A DNA stretch of 18,226 nucleotides from CAWUKV01 sp963923025 (GTDB lineage: Bacteria; Cyanobacteriota; Cyanobacteriia; Phormidesmidales; Phormidesmidaceae), in NCBI GenBank assembly GCA_963923025.1, contig CAWUKV010000110.1:1-18226 (forward strand), in the 5' to 3' direction. Shown one piece after another: positions 5,307 through 12,932 of this stretch. Position 1 is the first letter of the stretch. The number at the start of each line of letters is the position of its first letter. The notes beneath the pieces were generated by a model, which was not told the DNA's origin, ran no database searches, and was given only the letters and a program-made list of their open reading frames with translations. The position numbers and the translations under genes were made by a program.

Positions 5307-6098
5307 CTACTCTGCCTGCTGCGCCTGTAGCTGCTCTAGCGCCAGGTCAAAAAACTCAGGCGGGGCACCGGGCGGCACCATCAGGTCATTCATCAAAAAT
5401 GACGGCGTACCGCGCAGGCGCAGGCGGTCGGCAAATTCGCGGTCGGCAGCGACGGCGGCTTCGGCTTCGGGGCTGTTGCGATCGCGATTAAACTGCTCCA
5501 CATCTAGCCCAATCTGCTCGGCCAGCTCCACATAATAGTCTTCACCCAGCCGGTCCTGATAGGCAAACAGGCCATCGTGATAGAGCCAAAACTGATCCTG
5601 CTGCTGCGCCGCCCAAGTGGCCTTGGCTGCTGGCGTGGCCTCGGGATGGATACTGTCGAGGGGGAAATGCTTGTAAACATACAGCACCTCATCCTCGTTC
5701 GCCCCAACAAAGTCTTTCATCGTACTGGCGGCAACCGCACAATAAGGGCATTCAAAGTCTGAGAACTTCACCACTACGACATCGGCGTCCGGGTTACCCC
5801 GAGTGGGAGAAGCGCCCACTAGCTCGGCCCGTTCCATAGGTTGCAAAATGCTCTGCACGTGAGCCTGCTGTTCTTCCCAGGCGGCTCGGGCTGCGGCTTC
5901 CTGCTCGGCGGCGGTTGGCTCGGCAGCGGCGGGCTCAGTCTCGGCGGGCTCAGCCTCAGAAACGGGGGCCGAATTTGCAGTGCGGTTTGACCAGATCAGC
6001 GTCAGCGGTGTGGCGATGGCAAGGGCCGCAACCAGACCAATACCAATACCCGCCGCCAACAGCGCAACGGGCTTTTGAGATAGACCTTTAAAGTTCAT
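5307..6098 (-). CDS. Membrane-anchored thioredoxin-fold (DsbA-like) protein
   Basis: A 263-residue protein with a short cytoplasmic N-terminus, one membrane segment (residues about 11-36) and an Ala/Glu/Pro-rich linker (43-75) containing several AEP/TAAE-type repeats. A DsbA/Thioredoxin_4 domain follows (about 90-260). The redox motif CPYC is at 117-120, and the cis-proline is in GTPSF (P232). KHFPLDSIHPEA (143-154) is characteristic of this DsbA-like family. The fold should face the periplasm or lumen and act as a disulphide oxidase or isomerase; substrates are unknown. No strong ribosome-binding site is visible at ATG 6098. It lies 86 bp downstream of pyrD on the same strand. Its last 55 codons are duplicated as the remnant at 4353-4533, so its present 3' end may have been replaced by recombination. 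Confidence 0.85.
   Translation of the reverse strand: MNFKGLSQKPVALLAAGIGIGLVAALAIATPLTLIWSNRTANSAPVSEAEPAETEPAAAEPTAAEQEAAARAAWEEQQAHVQSILQPMERAELVGASPTRGNPDADVVVVKFSDFECPYCAVAASTMKDFVGANEDEVLYVYKHFPLDSIHPEATPAAKATWAAQQQDQFWLYHDGLFAYQDRLGEDYYVELAEQIGLDVEQFNRDRNSPEAEAAVAADREFADRLRLRGTPSFLMNDLMVPPGAPPEFFDLALEQLQAQQAE
5316..5481. repeat. 166-bp direct repeat, copy B
   Basis: This is the counterpart of copy A, forming the 3' end of the intact thioredoxin-like gene. It ends within a complete HIP1 site GCGATCGC (5478-5485). The copies are offset by 948 bp; 782 bp lie between them. Confidence 0.9.
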
Positions 6099-6184
6099 AG
6101 ATGTAGTGCGGGGCCGCGTCCGTTTAGGCTAAGCCCTTCAAGTCTAAACCACTGACCCAAGACTCATCAGCGCTCTGCCTCGCG

Positions 6185-7327
6185 TTAACGATGCGCCAGC
6201 CCCACCGCCTCCTCTATATGGTCTAACCCATGCTCATCCAAGCGCTGGAGCAGGCCCTGCAAAATCTGTCGAGCAATCCACGGCCCCTCGTACACAAATC
6301 CGGTGTAAACCTGCACCAGACTAGCCCCAGCCGTAATTTTTGCCCAAGCGTCCGCTGCGGTAAAGATGCCACCCACGCCGATGATTGGCAGCGATCCCTG
6401 CGTCTGGGCATAGATATAGTGAATCACCTCGGTCGCCCGCTGCCGCACTGGGGCACCGCTGATCCCGCCCGCTTCCTGCTGCGGAGACTGCCCCGTCGTC
6501 AGAACTCGGTCCGTTTTCAGGCCCTCCCGGCTAAGGGTGGTATTGGTCGCAATCAGGCCAGCCAGCTCGTATTCACGGGCAAGATCGATCACATCGTCAA
6601 TATTTTCCTGCGCCAGATCCGGAGAAATTTTGACCAGGAGCGGCTTCTGCTCGGTGTTGGCAGACTGGAGCGCTTCTAGAATCGGGGCGAGCTGAGACTT
6701 GGCCTGGAGCGATCGCAGCCCCGGCGTATTGGGCGACGACACATTGACGACAAAGTAGTCCCCCAGCGATCTGAGCAGCTTAAAGCTACCCAGATAATCC
6801 TGCGCGGCCTGCTCTAGCGGCGTCACCTTAGATTTACCCAGATTCACCCCCAGCGGAATTGGGTACTCTGAGGGGGCTAATTGACTCAGTCGTTCGGCCA
6901 GCTTTGCCGCCCCTTGGTTGTTGCACCCCATGCGATTAAGGGCAGCTTGGTCTTGAGGCAGCCGAAATAGTCGCGGCTGCGGGTTACCTGGCTGGGGCTT
7001 TAGGGTCACCGTGCCCAACTCAGCAAAACCCAGGCCCATCTGCCCCCAAGCCGCAGCGGCCCGTCCATCTTTGTCAAAGCCCGCTGCTAGCCCCACCGGA
7101 TTGACAAAGTTCAGCCCCCACAGCGTTTGAGCTAATCGCGCCGAACGGGTTTGATAGGCACTGGCAAACTGGCTTTTGGCAAATCGTCGAATCGGCTGCG
7201 CCCATCCGGTATCGGGTGCGGCTAACCAGTTCAACGCCCCCAGCGCCTGTCCCTGTGCCTGCTCCGGATCAAGCCGCAGACGCTCAAACAAAACCGGCAG
7301 CAAGCTGAGTCTATAAACATCTCTCAC
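6185..7327 (-). CDS. pyrD: Dihydroorotate dehydrogenase (quinone), class 2
   Basis: This enzyme oxidises dihydroorotate to orotate, the fourth step of de novo pyrimidine synthesis, passing electrons through FMN to membrane quinone. The 380-residue sequence has the class 2 layout: an amphipathic N-terminal extension (1-40) for membrane contact, then an FMN-binding barrel. Visible motifs are NPVGLAAGFDKDG (76-88), LGTVTLKPQPGNP (104-116), NRMGCNNQGA (131-140), NVSSPNTPGLR (195-205; S198 matches the catalytic serine of class 2), LVKISPDL (231-238), TNTTLSR (261-267) and GVGGI (317-321). The start appears to be GTG 7327, preceded on the minus strand by a purine-rich GGGGGAA. The thioredoxin-like gene follows in the same direction after 86 bp; a shared transcript is possible but no functional link is evident. 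Confidence 0.97.
   Translation of the reverse strand: MRDVYRLSLLPVLFERLRLDPEQAQGQALGALNWLAAPDTGWAQPIRRFAKSQFASAYQTRSARLAQTLWGLNFVNPVGLAAGFDKDGRAAAAWGQMGLGFAELGTVTLKPQPGNPQPRLFRLPQDQAALNRMGCNNQGAAKLAERLSQLAPSEYPIPLGVNLGKSKVTPLEQAAQDYLGSFKLLRSLGDYFVVNVSSPNTPGLRSLQAKSQLAPILEALQSANTEQKPLLVKISPDLAQENIDDVIDLAREYELAGLIATNTTLSREGLKTDRVLTTGQSPQQEAGGISGAPVRQRATEVIHYIYAQTQGSLPIIGVGGIFTAADAWAKITAGASLVQVYTGFVYEGPWIARQILQGLLQRLDEHGLDHIEEAVGLAHR
6709..6716. repeat. HIP1 site
   Basis: GCGATCGC, the highly iterated palindrome of cyanobacteria. Other copies in the window start at 5478, 7979, 9870, 10362, 11929 and 14523. None was found between 1 and 5477 or after 14530. Confidence 0.9.
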
Positions 7328-7876
7328 AGGCTATTCCCCCAGCTGCTGAGCGATGAGCGCCCGATTTGCCACATCAAGTTTATGTGAAGCAAGCCCCATT
7401 TTTGGAGGTTTAACGGCGCTCTGTATAAATTATGTACACAGGACAGGCCTCCGTAGATTCGGTAACCATTGCACGTAACACCTCAGTGATTGCCGACAGA
7501 AATCTGCCCCATTGGCTGTAAAACTTATTCACATTTCCCTAGGTAGAGTCGTTTGTGCCCTCAAACGTAAGCAGATACAGCGTTTTGTAGCGACTAAGAC
7601 AAAGTCCGAGAACCGTTCTTGGGTAATCTCCTGTAGCTATGCTTGTTCATCTAAACCTATTGTTTTGTAAGGGAACGCGCCCTACTTGACCCCTGGTTTC
7701 AAACAAAAATTGCGTTACGCACGCTGACCCATTGCTAAACGTGAGCAACCGAAACTTATTTTGCGGCCCCTTTAATTTTTTCTAGAAATGTCTGTAGTCT
7801 AGGGCAGGTGTTCGCTGCCACACATTCCATGCCATGCACCTCTGTGCATCGTCTCCTGTAACGAAGTTGCCTCACA
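7328..7876. other. Divergent intergenic region, pyrD / GAF protein
   Basis: About 550 bp with no credible gene should hold both divergent promoters. Visible are an 11-bp palindrome TGCGTTACGCA (7711-7721), a perfect hairpin ATGCAC-CTCT-GTGCAT (7834-7849) 27 bp before the GAF gene start, and an AT-rich block (about 7768-7790) containing TTTAATTTTTTCTAGAAAT. I see no clean NtcA box (GTA-N8-TAC) and no tRNA-like structure. A long 5' leader for the GAF gene is plausible. Confidence 0.45.
7711..7721. promoter_or_regulatory. Candidate operator palindrome
   Basis: TGCGTTACGCA is a perfect odd palindrome about 155 bp upstream of the GAF protein gene. It could bind a dimeric regulator. No known consensus is matched, and chance is possible for a motif of this length. 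Confidence 0.2.
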
Positions 7877-10723
7877 ATGGCTAAAACAAAAGCCCCTAGT
7901 CCCCACGAACATCAATTTGTCAGCCTGGGTCAGTTGCTGCAAACGATTTGGGGTGCCGACGATCTAGAGTCTAGGGTCGCGATCGCGCTAGACCACATCC
8001 ATAGTACCTATCCCTACTCACTGCTGTGGCTGGGTCAGTACGACCGCTTCAAACACCAGCTGGTGACTCGTGGCGTCAAGACGTCAGAAAATCGTGGCTT
8101 TGGCCGTCCCCAGGTGGCACTGTACCCCGGCGATTTGATGGAGCAGGTGGTGGTACAGCAGCGGCCAATTTTGGTACCCGATCTAGCCGCAGAGTCACGG
8201 TCAGGGGAATGGCGCGCGATTGCCAAGAAACACGGCTTGCAGGCCGCTGCCATTTATCCTATCCGTCGCAAATCCGACTGTTTTGGCGTCCTGGTTCTGG
8301 CCTCCAATCACTGGGGCATTACCCCAGACACCGCAGAAAAGTCTACCCTGATGACGCTGACCGGGGCCCTAGCCGAAGGCTTCTACCAAAACGAGCTAGA
8401 ACAGCAGCGCCAGCGGGTGAAGCAGCCCTCCAAACCACTGCTGACCCTGCTCGAAAAGCTAGAGCAGACCGATGGCCTGAAAACGCGACTACAGCTGGTG
8501 GTTGACGAAACCCACCGATTTGTCGGTGCGGCCCAAGCGTCCGTCTTTTGGTTTGATGCGCAAACGCGCTGCTTTAAACATCGCGTCAGCAACCAGTGGC
8601 AGCGCAAGGCCGGTATTACCCGTGCCTGGAAGGGGACACAAACCCTGATGGCAGACGACATCAAAGGGTTTTACCAGTCGCTTTCTAACGGCGAAATGGT
8701 CGTCATCGGCGAGGCAGAAAGCTCCCTCAAAGCCGGTATGGTGGGTCGGCTGATGAGCCACATTCAGGCCCAATCACTGCTGGCCGCGCCGATTATGCTT
8801 GACCACGAGCTGCTGGGCTTTGTCTCGGTTGAGGGCGCTGGCCCGCGGGTCTGGACCGACCCTGAAAAGGCGTACCTGCGTGGGGTAGCACGGCTGCTAG
8901 GGCTGACGATGCCCGCCGCCGAAATGACGGATGAAATTGCCCAGGTAAAGGCCAACCAGGTTCTCACCGCTGGGCTGGCCCAAAGCATCCACAGCGACAG
9001 CGATTGGCAGCAGGTGCTAGCCCTCTGCGCCAAACAGCTGTTTGAACAGCTCGGCGTTGAAAATCTAATCGTTCTCCGCCCAGACCTAGAGCGCGGCGGC
9101 TTCGAGAGCGGGTTCCAAAGCCATCATGGCCAGGGTAAACCGGCCGCTGTACGCTCAGACTGGCGCACGCTACACGACCTAGACTGGCAGCTCCTGGAGC
9201 AGTCCACCTCACCCATCTGCATTGAAAACTTAGAAGACGACCTGAAGCTCGTAGCCTGGCGGCCCCGCTTTTTAGAGATGGAGGCCAAATCAGTTATGGC
9301 CTGCAACGTTACGCCAGGACGTGCCCCAGAGGGCGTCATTCTGGTGACAGCCAGTACCAGCCGCCGCTGGAGCCAGATCGATCAAGACCTGCTCCAGGCC
9401 GTCAGCCAGCAGGTGGGGCTACTGCTACACCAGTGGCAGCTCCAGCGTCAGGCCGACCAGCAGACTCAGCTACACGAAACCATGCAGTGGGGCCTGCGTA
9501 ACCTACAGCGGGTATTCAACCCCACCCAGCTAGAACAGACGGCCACCCACCACATTGCGCAGCTGCTCCAGGCGCCAATGGTGACGCTGATTACCTGGGA
9601 GCCTAAGCAGGCCCAAGCCAAAATAGCGGACGTCGTGATTCGGCAAAAAGGATTTTCCGTGCAGGTTGACCAGACGCTGTCAGTCAACGGCGACGCCATC
9701 ATTAGCTGGGCGCTGCAAACTGATGGTATTTTGCCGCTCAATCTGGAGGATCTCCCCGATATCACCCGTCAGTGGTTGCAGGGGCCCCACGGCTGCGAAA
9801 TTTTGCTGGTGGCGCTACGCACTGCGCCCGAGCACGATCCTAACGGGGTGCTGGTGTTGGCCGACCACAGCGATCGCCAGTGGACCGACCAGCAAATGAA
9901 CATGTTGGCAATTTTGGTTAACCAACTGGCGTGGTGTCGCCGCCACCTGTTACTGACGGAACGTTTGACTAAAAAGCAGCGCAAGCTGGCAGAGCTGAAC
10001 TGGTATAAGCAGCACCAGATCGACCAGATGCAGCGGCAGCTGGGTAGTACGCTCCAGCGGCTCAATGCCTTCTCCTTTGGGCAAAGCTTTGCTACCAATC
10101 AGCGCTATCAGCAGATGATGCGGCAACTCCAGCTGATCTCAGAGCGACTGACCTATCTCACCCAGAAAGAACGCTGGGCCTTACAAAAGACCTACGAAAC
10201 GCTACCGTTGGTTACCCTACTGAACCGATTGATGGAGCGCGTCAACCCCATCGTGCAGAAGAAGCAGCTATGGTCTAAGGTCCACTGCGAGAGCAACCTG
10301 TCCCTAGCCGGAGACATGCAGAAGATTGAGTTTGTGCTGTACGAGCTGATTGCCCGAGCCTGCGATCGCACTCCCACTGGCGGTCGGGTAGACATCTGGT
10401 GCCGTCAAATTGACCGCAAGTGGCTCGAAATTTCAATCACTGACAGCGGCGAGGTCAGTAGCACCCTGGTTCACGCCCTCAGAAACGAGCACAGTCAGGA
10501 TCCCCTGGCCGACTCTGTCCTCCTACGCTCTCCTGGCCTCCAGCTCGATATCTGCCGGTCGCTGATGAACCACCTCGGGGGCGAATTCACCCTAGAGCAG
10601 CTCGAAGACAATCGCACCCTAAGCCGGGTCATGCTGCCCCTAGCCCGAGCCAACAAGCGCCAAAAACTACCGCCCAAGCCGCTGGAAGATCAGGTGATTT
10701 ATAGCACTACAGGTAGCCGGTAG
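7877..10723 (+). CDS. Four-GAF signalling protein with degenerate kinase-like ATPase domain
   Basis: A 948-residue soluble protein. Four GAF-like modules can be traced at about residues 30-165, 198-345, 358-520 and 545-685. A helical linker (about 690-800) and a histidine-kinase-like ATPase domain (about 814-925) follow. GAF domains sense small molecules or bind bilins, but no obvious bilin-attachment motif was recognised. The C-terminal domain keeps the overall shape (FVLYELIARACDRTPTGG for the N box, ITDSGEVSS for G1, SPGLQLDICRSLMNHLGG for G2). However, the N-box asparagines are replaced by Glu and Arg, and the G1 DxGxG is broken. No H-box with a phosphorylatable histidine is visible in the linker. 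It is probably a pseudokinase scaffold or a sensor acting on a partner kinase. The start at ATG 7877 (MAKTKAPS) has only a weak upstream purine stretch. The gene stands alone. Confidence 0.85.
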   Translation: MAKTKAPSPHEHQFVSLGQLLQTIWGADDLESRVAIALDHIHSTYPYSLLWLGQYDRFKHQLVTRGVKTSENRGFGRPQVALYPGDLMEQVVVQQRPILVPDLAAESRSGEWRAIAKKHGLQAAAIYPIRRKSDCFGVLVLASNHWGITPDTAEKSTLMTLTGALAEGFYQNELEQQRQRVKQPSKPLLTLLEKLEQTDGLKTRLQLVVDETHRFVGAAQASVFWFDAQTRCFKHRVSNQWQRKAGITRAWKGTQTLMADDIKGFYQSLSNGEMVVIGEAESSLKAGMVGRLMSHIQAQSLLAAPIMLDHELLGFVSVEGAGPRVWTDPEKAYLRGVARLLGLTMPAAEMTDEIAQVKANQVLTAGLAQSIHSDSDWQQVLALCAKQLFEQLGVENLIVLRPDLERGGFESGFQSHHGQGKPAAVRSDWRTLHDLDWQLLEQSTSPICIENLEDDLKLVAWRPRFLEMEAKSVMACNVTPGRAPEGVILVTASTSRRWSQIDQDLLQAVSQQVGLLLHQWQLQRQADQQTQLHETMQWGLRNLQRVFNPTQLEQTATHHIAQLLQAPMVTLITWEPKQAQAKIADVVIRQKGFSVQVDQTLSVNGDAIISWALQTDGILPLNLEDLPDITRQWLQGPHGCEILLVALRTAPEHDPNGVLVLADHSDRQWTDQQMNMLAILVNQLAWCRRHLLLTERLTKKQRKLAELNWYKQHQIDQMQRQLGSTLQRLNAFSFGQSFATNQRYQQMMRQLQLISERLTYLTQKERWALQKTYETLPLVTLLNRLMERVNPIVQKKQLWSKVHCESNLSLAGDMQKIEFVLYELIARACDRTPTGGRVDIWCRQIDRKWLEISITDSGEVSSTLVHALRNEHSQDPLADSVLLRSPGLQLDICRSLMNHLGGEFTLEQLEDNRTLSRVMLPLARANKRQKLPPKPLEDQVIYSTTGSR

Positions 10724-10961
10724 GCCCACGCCCAGAGAAGCCGCTAAGTCGCAGTCGTCTACCCCTGAATCCCGCTCTCGGGTAGGGTAGGACATTGAGC
10801 CCACGCAGTATTACCGACTGCGCCCCGTCTGCCCTGTGAGAAGGGGCTAGAGAATGTCAAGTTTGCTCATCTCAAAGCGTTAGACGCCCGAACCGACAAA
10901 ACCGGAATACCCGCCAGGATCCCCATTCTGCCTTCTGTCTTCTCACTCCTGCCTTGCCGCG
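10724..10961. terminator. Convergent intergenic region with hairpins
   Basis: This 238-bp gap separates the convergent GAF-protein and ndhB genes. Hairpins are CCCG-CTCT-CGGG (10771-10782, with flanking ACCC and GGGT able to extend it) and CGCAGT-N7-ACTGCG (10804-10822). Neither is followed by a T-run, so these are only candidate terminators. Confidence 0.3.
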
Positions 10962-12521
10962 CTACCGCACCACCTCACCCTTCAGTGCAACATCCGTGCG
11001 CTCAACCACCGGCATGGTGGCCTGTAGCAGCGGTGTTTTCACGATAGAGTCGTTCGCTAAGGTAAAGATGGGGTTAGACAGCACACCCGCCAGCGACGTT
11101 GCAATCACAGCCAAAATTAGGCTGACCTGTAGCGGACGCATCCCGGGCAACGTCCACTGGACCGGCGGGTAGTTCTCCACCGCATCCGACATTTCCTGGG
11201 GCTCTTTGACCACCATCATCTTCACCACGCGGATGTAGTAATAGATGGAAATCACACTGGTGACCAGACCGACTAGAACCAGGCCGTACGCGCCAGCCTG
11301 CCAGCCTGCCCAGAACAGGTAAATCTTACCGAAAAAGCCCGCCAACGGCGGAATGCCGCCCAACGACAGCAGACAAATACTCAAGCCCAGGGTCAGCAAC
11401 GGATCTTTTTGGTAGAGGCCGCTGTAGTCGCTGATCTGGTCGGTGCCCGTGCGGAGGGAGAACAAAATCACGCAGGTAAAGCCGCCCAGGTTCATAAACA
11501 GATAGACCAGCATGTAGAACACCATGCTGGCATAACCGGCTTCGGTGCCTACAATCAGGCCGATCATGACGAAGCCTGCCTGACCAATCGACGAGTAGGC
11601 CAGCATCCGCTTCATGCTGGTTTGGGCTAGGGCTACCACATTGCCCAGCACCATACTCAGCACGGCCAAGGCGGTGAACACAAAGTGCCACTGCTCCGAC
11701 ACCAGCGGGAACGCCTCGGTTAGCAGGCGAATCGCCAGGGCAAAGCCTGCTGCCTTAGAACCGACGGACAGAAAAGCCACAACCGGGGTAGGCGACCCTT
11801 CGTACACGTCCGGCGTCCACTGGTGGAAGGGAACCGCTGCAATCTTGAAGGCAATACCGGCAATGACAAAGACGAGCGCGACGACCAAGCCGATGGGGGG
11901 GTCGCCAGTTGGGGAGGTGATTTGAGCCGCGATCGCACCCAGCCGAGTCTCGCCCCCAGACAGGCCATACAGCAGCGACACCCCGTATAGGAAAATGGCC
12001 GAACTCGCCGCGCCAATCAGCAAGTACTTCAGCGCCGCCTCGTTGGAGCGGGGGTCACGCTTCATGTAGCCCGTCAGCAAGTAGGACGAAATACTGAGCG
12101 TCTCTAGGGCCACAAATACGGTGACCAGCTCGTTGGCCCCGGACAAAAACATGCCGCCCAAAGTGGCGGTCATTAATATCGTTAAAAATTCTGCTAGCGC
12201 CGTGCCCGACTGCTCGATGTAGCGAATGGACATGGGCACCGTCACCGCTGCGGACAGGGCAATGATGCCGCGAAAAACCACGCTGAGGTCGTCGCCGTTG
12301 AACCCACCTAAAAACGCAATCGGCTCAGCCGCGTCCCACTGTAGCGTCAGGGCTGCAACAGCGGCTAACAGACCAGCAATGGCGGCATAGGGCGTCCATC
12401 GGGACGAAGAGCGACCCACAATCAGATCACCGACCAAGACCACCACGATAGTGGCAATGACGATACCCTCAGGCAGGATACGACCTGCGTTGATTTGAGC
12501 AGCGAGACTAGCAAAATCCAT
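10962..12521 (-). CDS. ndhB: NAD(P)H-quinone oxidoreductase subunit 2 (NdhB)
   Basis: A 519-residue antiporter-like membrane subunit of cyanobacterial NDH-1, which moves electrons from ferredoxin to plastoquinone in respiration, cyclic electron flow and CO2 uptake. NdhB lies in the thylakoid membrane arm and belongs to the proton-pumping NuoN-like subunits. The N-terminus (MDFASLAAQINAGRILPEGI) matches cyanobacterial NdhB. About 14 hydrophobic segments run through the protein. Conserved stretches include LSISSYLLTGYMKRDPRS, AVPFHQWTPDVYEGSPTP (with the conserved charged/aromatic channel residues), KRMLAYSSIGQAG and SLGGIPPLAGFFGK. Length is normal. The gene is divergent from topA across a 411-bp gap. 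No strong ribosome-binding site is visible. Confidence 0.97.
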   Translation of the reverse strand: MDFASLAAQINAGRILPEGIVIATIVVVLVGDLIVGRSSSRWTPYAAIAGLLAAVAALTLQWDAAEPIAFLGGFNGDDLSVVFRGIIALSAAVTVPMSIRYIEQSGTALAEFLTILMTATLGGMFLSGANELVTVFVALETLSISSYLLTGYMKRDPRSNEAALKYLLIGAASSAIFLYGVSLLYGLSGGETRLGAIAAQITSPTGDPPIGLVVALVFVIAGIAFKIAAVPFHQWTPDVYEGSPTPVVAFLSVGSKAAGFALAIRLLTEAFPLVSEQWHFVFTALAVLSMVLGNVVALAQTSMKRMLAYSSIGQAGFVMIGLIVGTEAGYASMVFYMLVYLFMNLGGFTCVILFSLRTGTDQISDYSGLYQKDPLLTLGLSICLLSLGGIPPLAGFFGKIYLFWAGWQAGAYGLVLVGLVTSVISIYYYIRVVKMMVVKEPQEMSDAVENYPPVQWTLPGMRPLQVSLILAVIATSLAGVLSNPIFTLANDSIVKTPLLQATMPVVERTDVALKGEVVR

Positions 12522-12932
12522 GGGCTAAATACGAGATGTGTCAGCATCTTAACGCGGATCAGTCCCGCGTATGGCGACCCGCGAAAAGGTTTGACCAGGT
12601 TGTAAGCAGGGAGCGTTTTGTCTAGCCAATACCCATCACAAACGCTGGACCTGGCACTATCCAAAGACTCCGCATACATTTATATATGTCTTTTGGTATT
12701 CATGGGGTATCTCCACAGGTATATTTGCTTACGACGTCAGACTCATAAGGAAATCTTGAACTTGGTTGACAACTGCGCAAGATCGTTCGCTATGGTTGAC
12801 ACTGTGTTCAATCCAACTTCTGGCCAACTTCTTATGCCAGGAGAGCGCATTGGGTCATCTGACTGGGAATGCTTCAGATAACCTTTTCAACTGTCCGCGC
12901 CACCATCATCGTCTTCTATTGCTGACCGTCGT
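12522..12932. other. Divergent intergenic region, ndhB / topA
   Basis: No credible gene: the open frames at 12618-12881 and 12766-13011 lack domains and ribosome-binding sites, and the second overlaps topA. An AT-rich palindrome-like block, ACATTTATATATGT (about 12676-12689), could serve the ndhB promoter on the minus strand (TATAAA-like box). Two GGTTGACA repeats lie 30 bp apart on the plus strand. Confidence 0.4.
12764..12801 (+). promoter_or_regulatory. Candidate topA promoter elements (two TTGACA boxes)
   Basis: GGTTGACA occurs at 12764-12771 and 12794-12801. TTGACA is the ideal -35 hexamer. The first copy is followed after 19 bp by TATGGT, a poor -10; the second has no good -10 at standard spacing. 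The 30-bp periodic repeat might instead be a binding site. Weak evidence. Confidence 0.25.

Noticed and set aside
7328..7876. tRNA or known small RNA in the long pyrD/GAF gap
   Set aside because: No T-loop-like sequence, no cloverleaf arms and no recognisable Yfr-type motif were seen.
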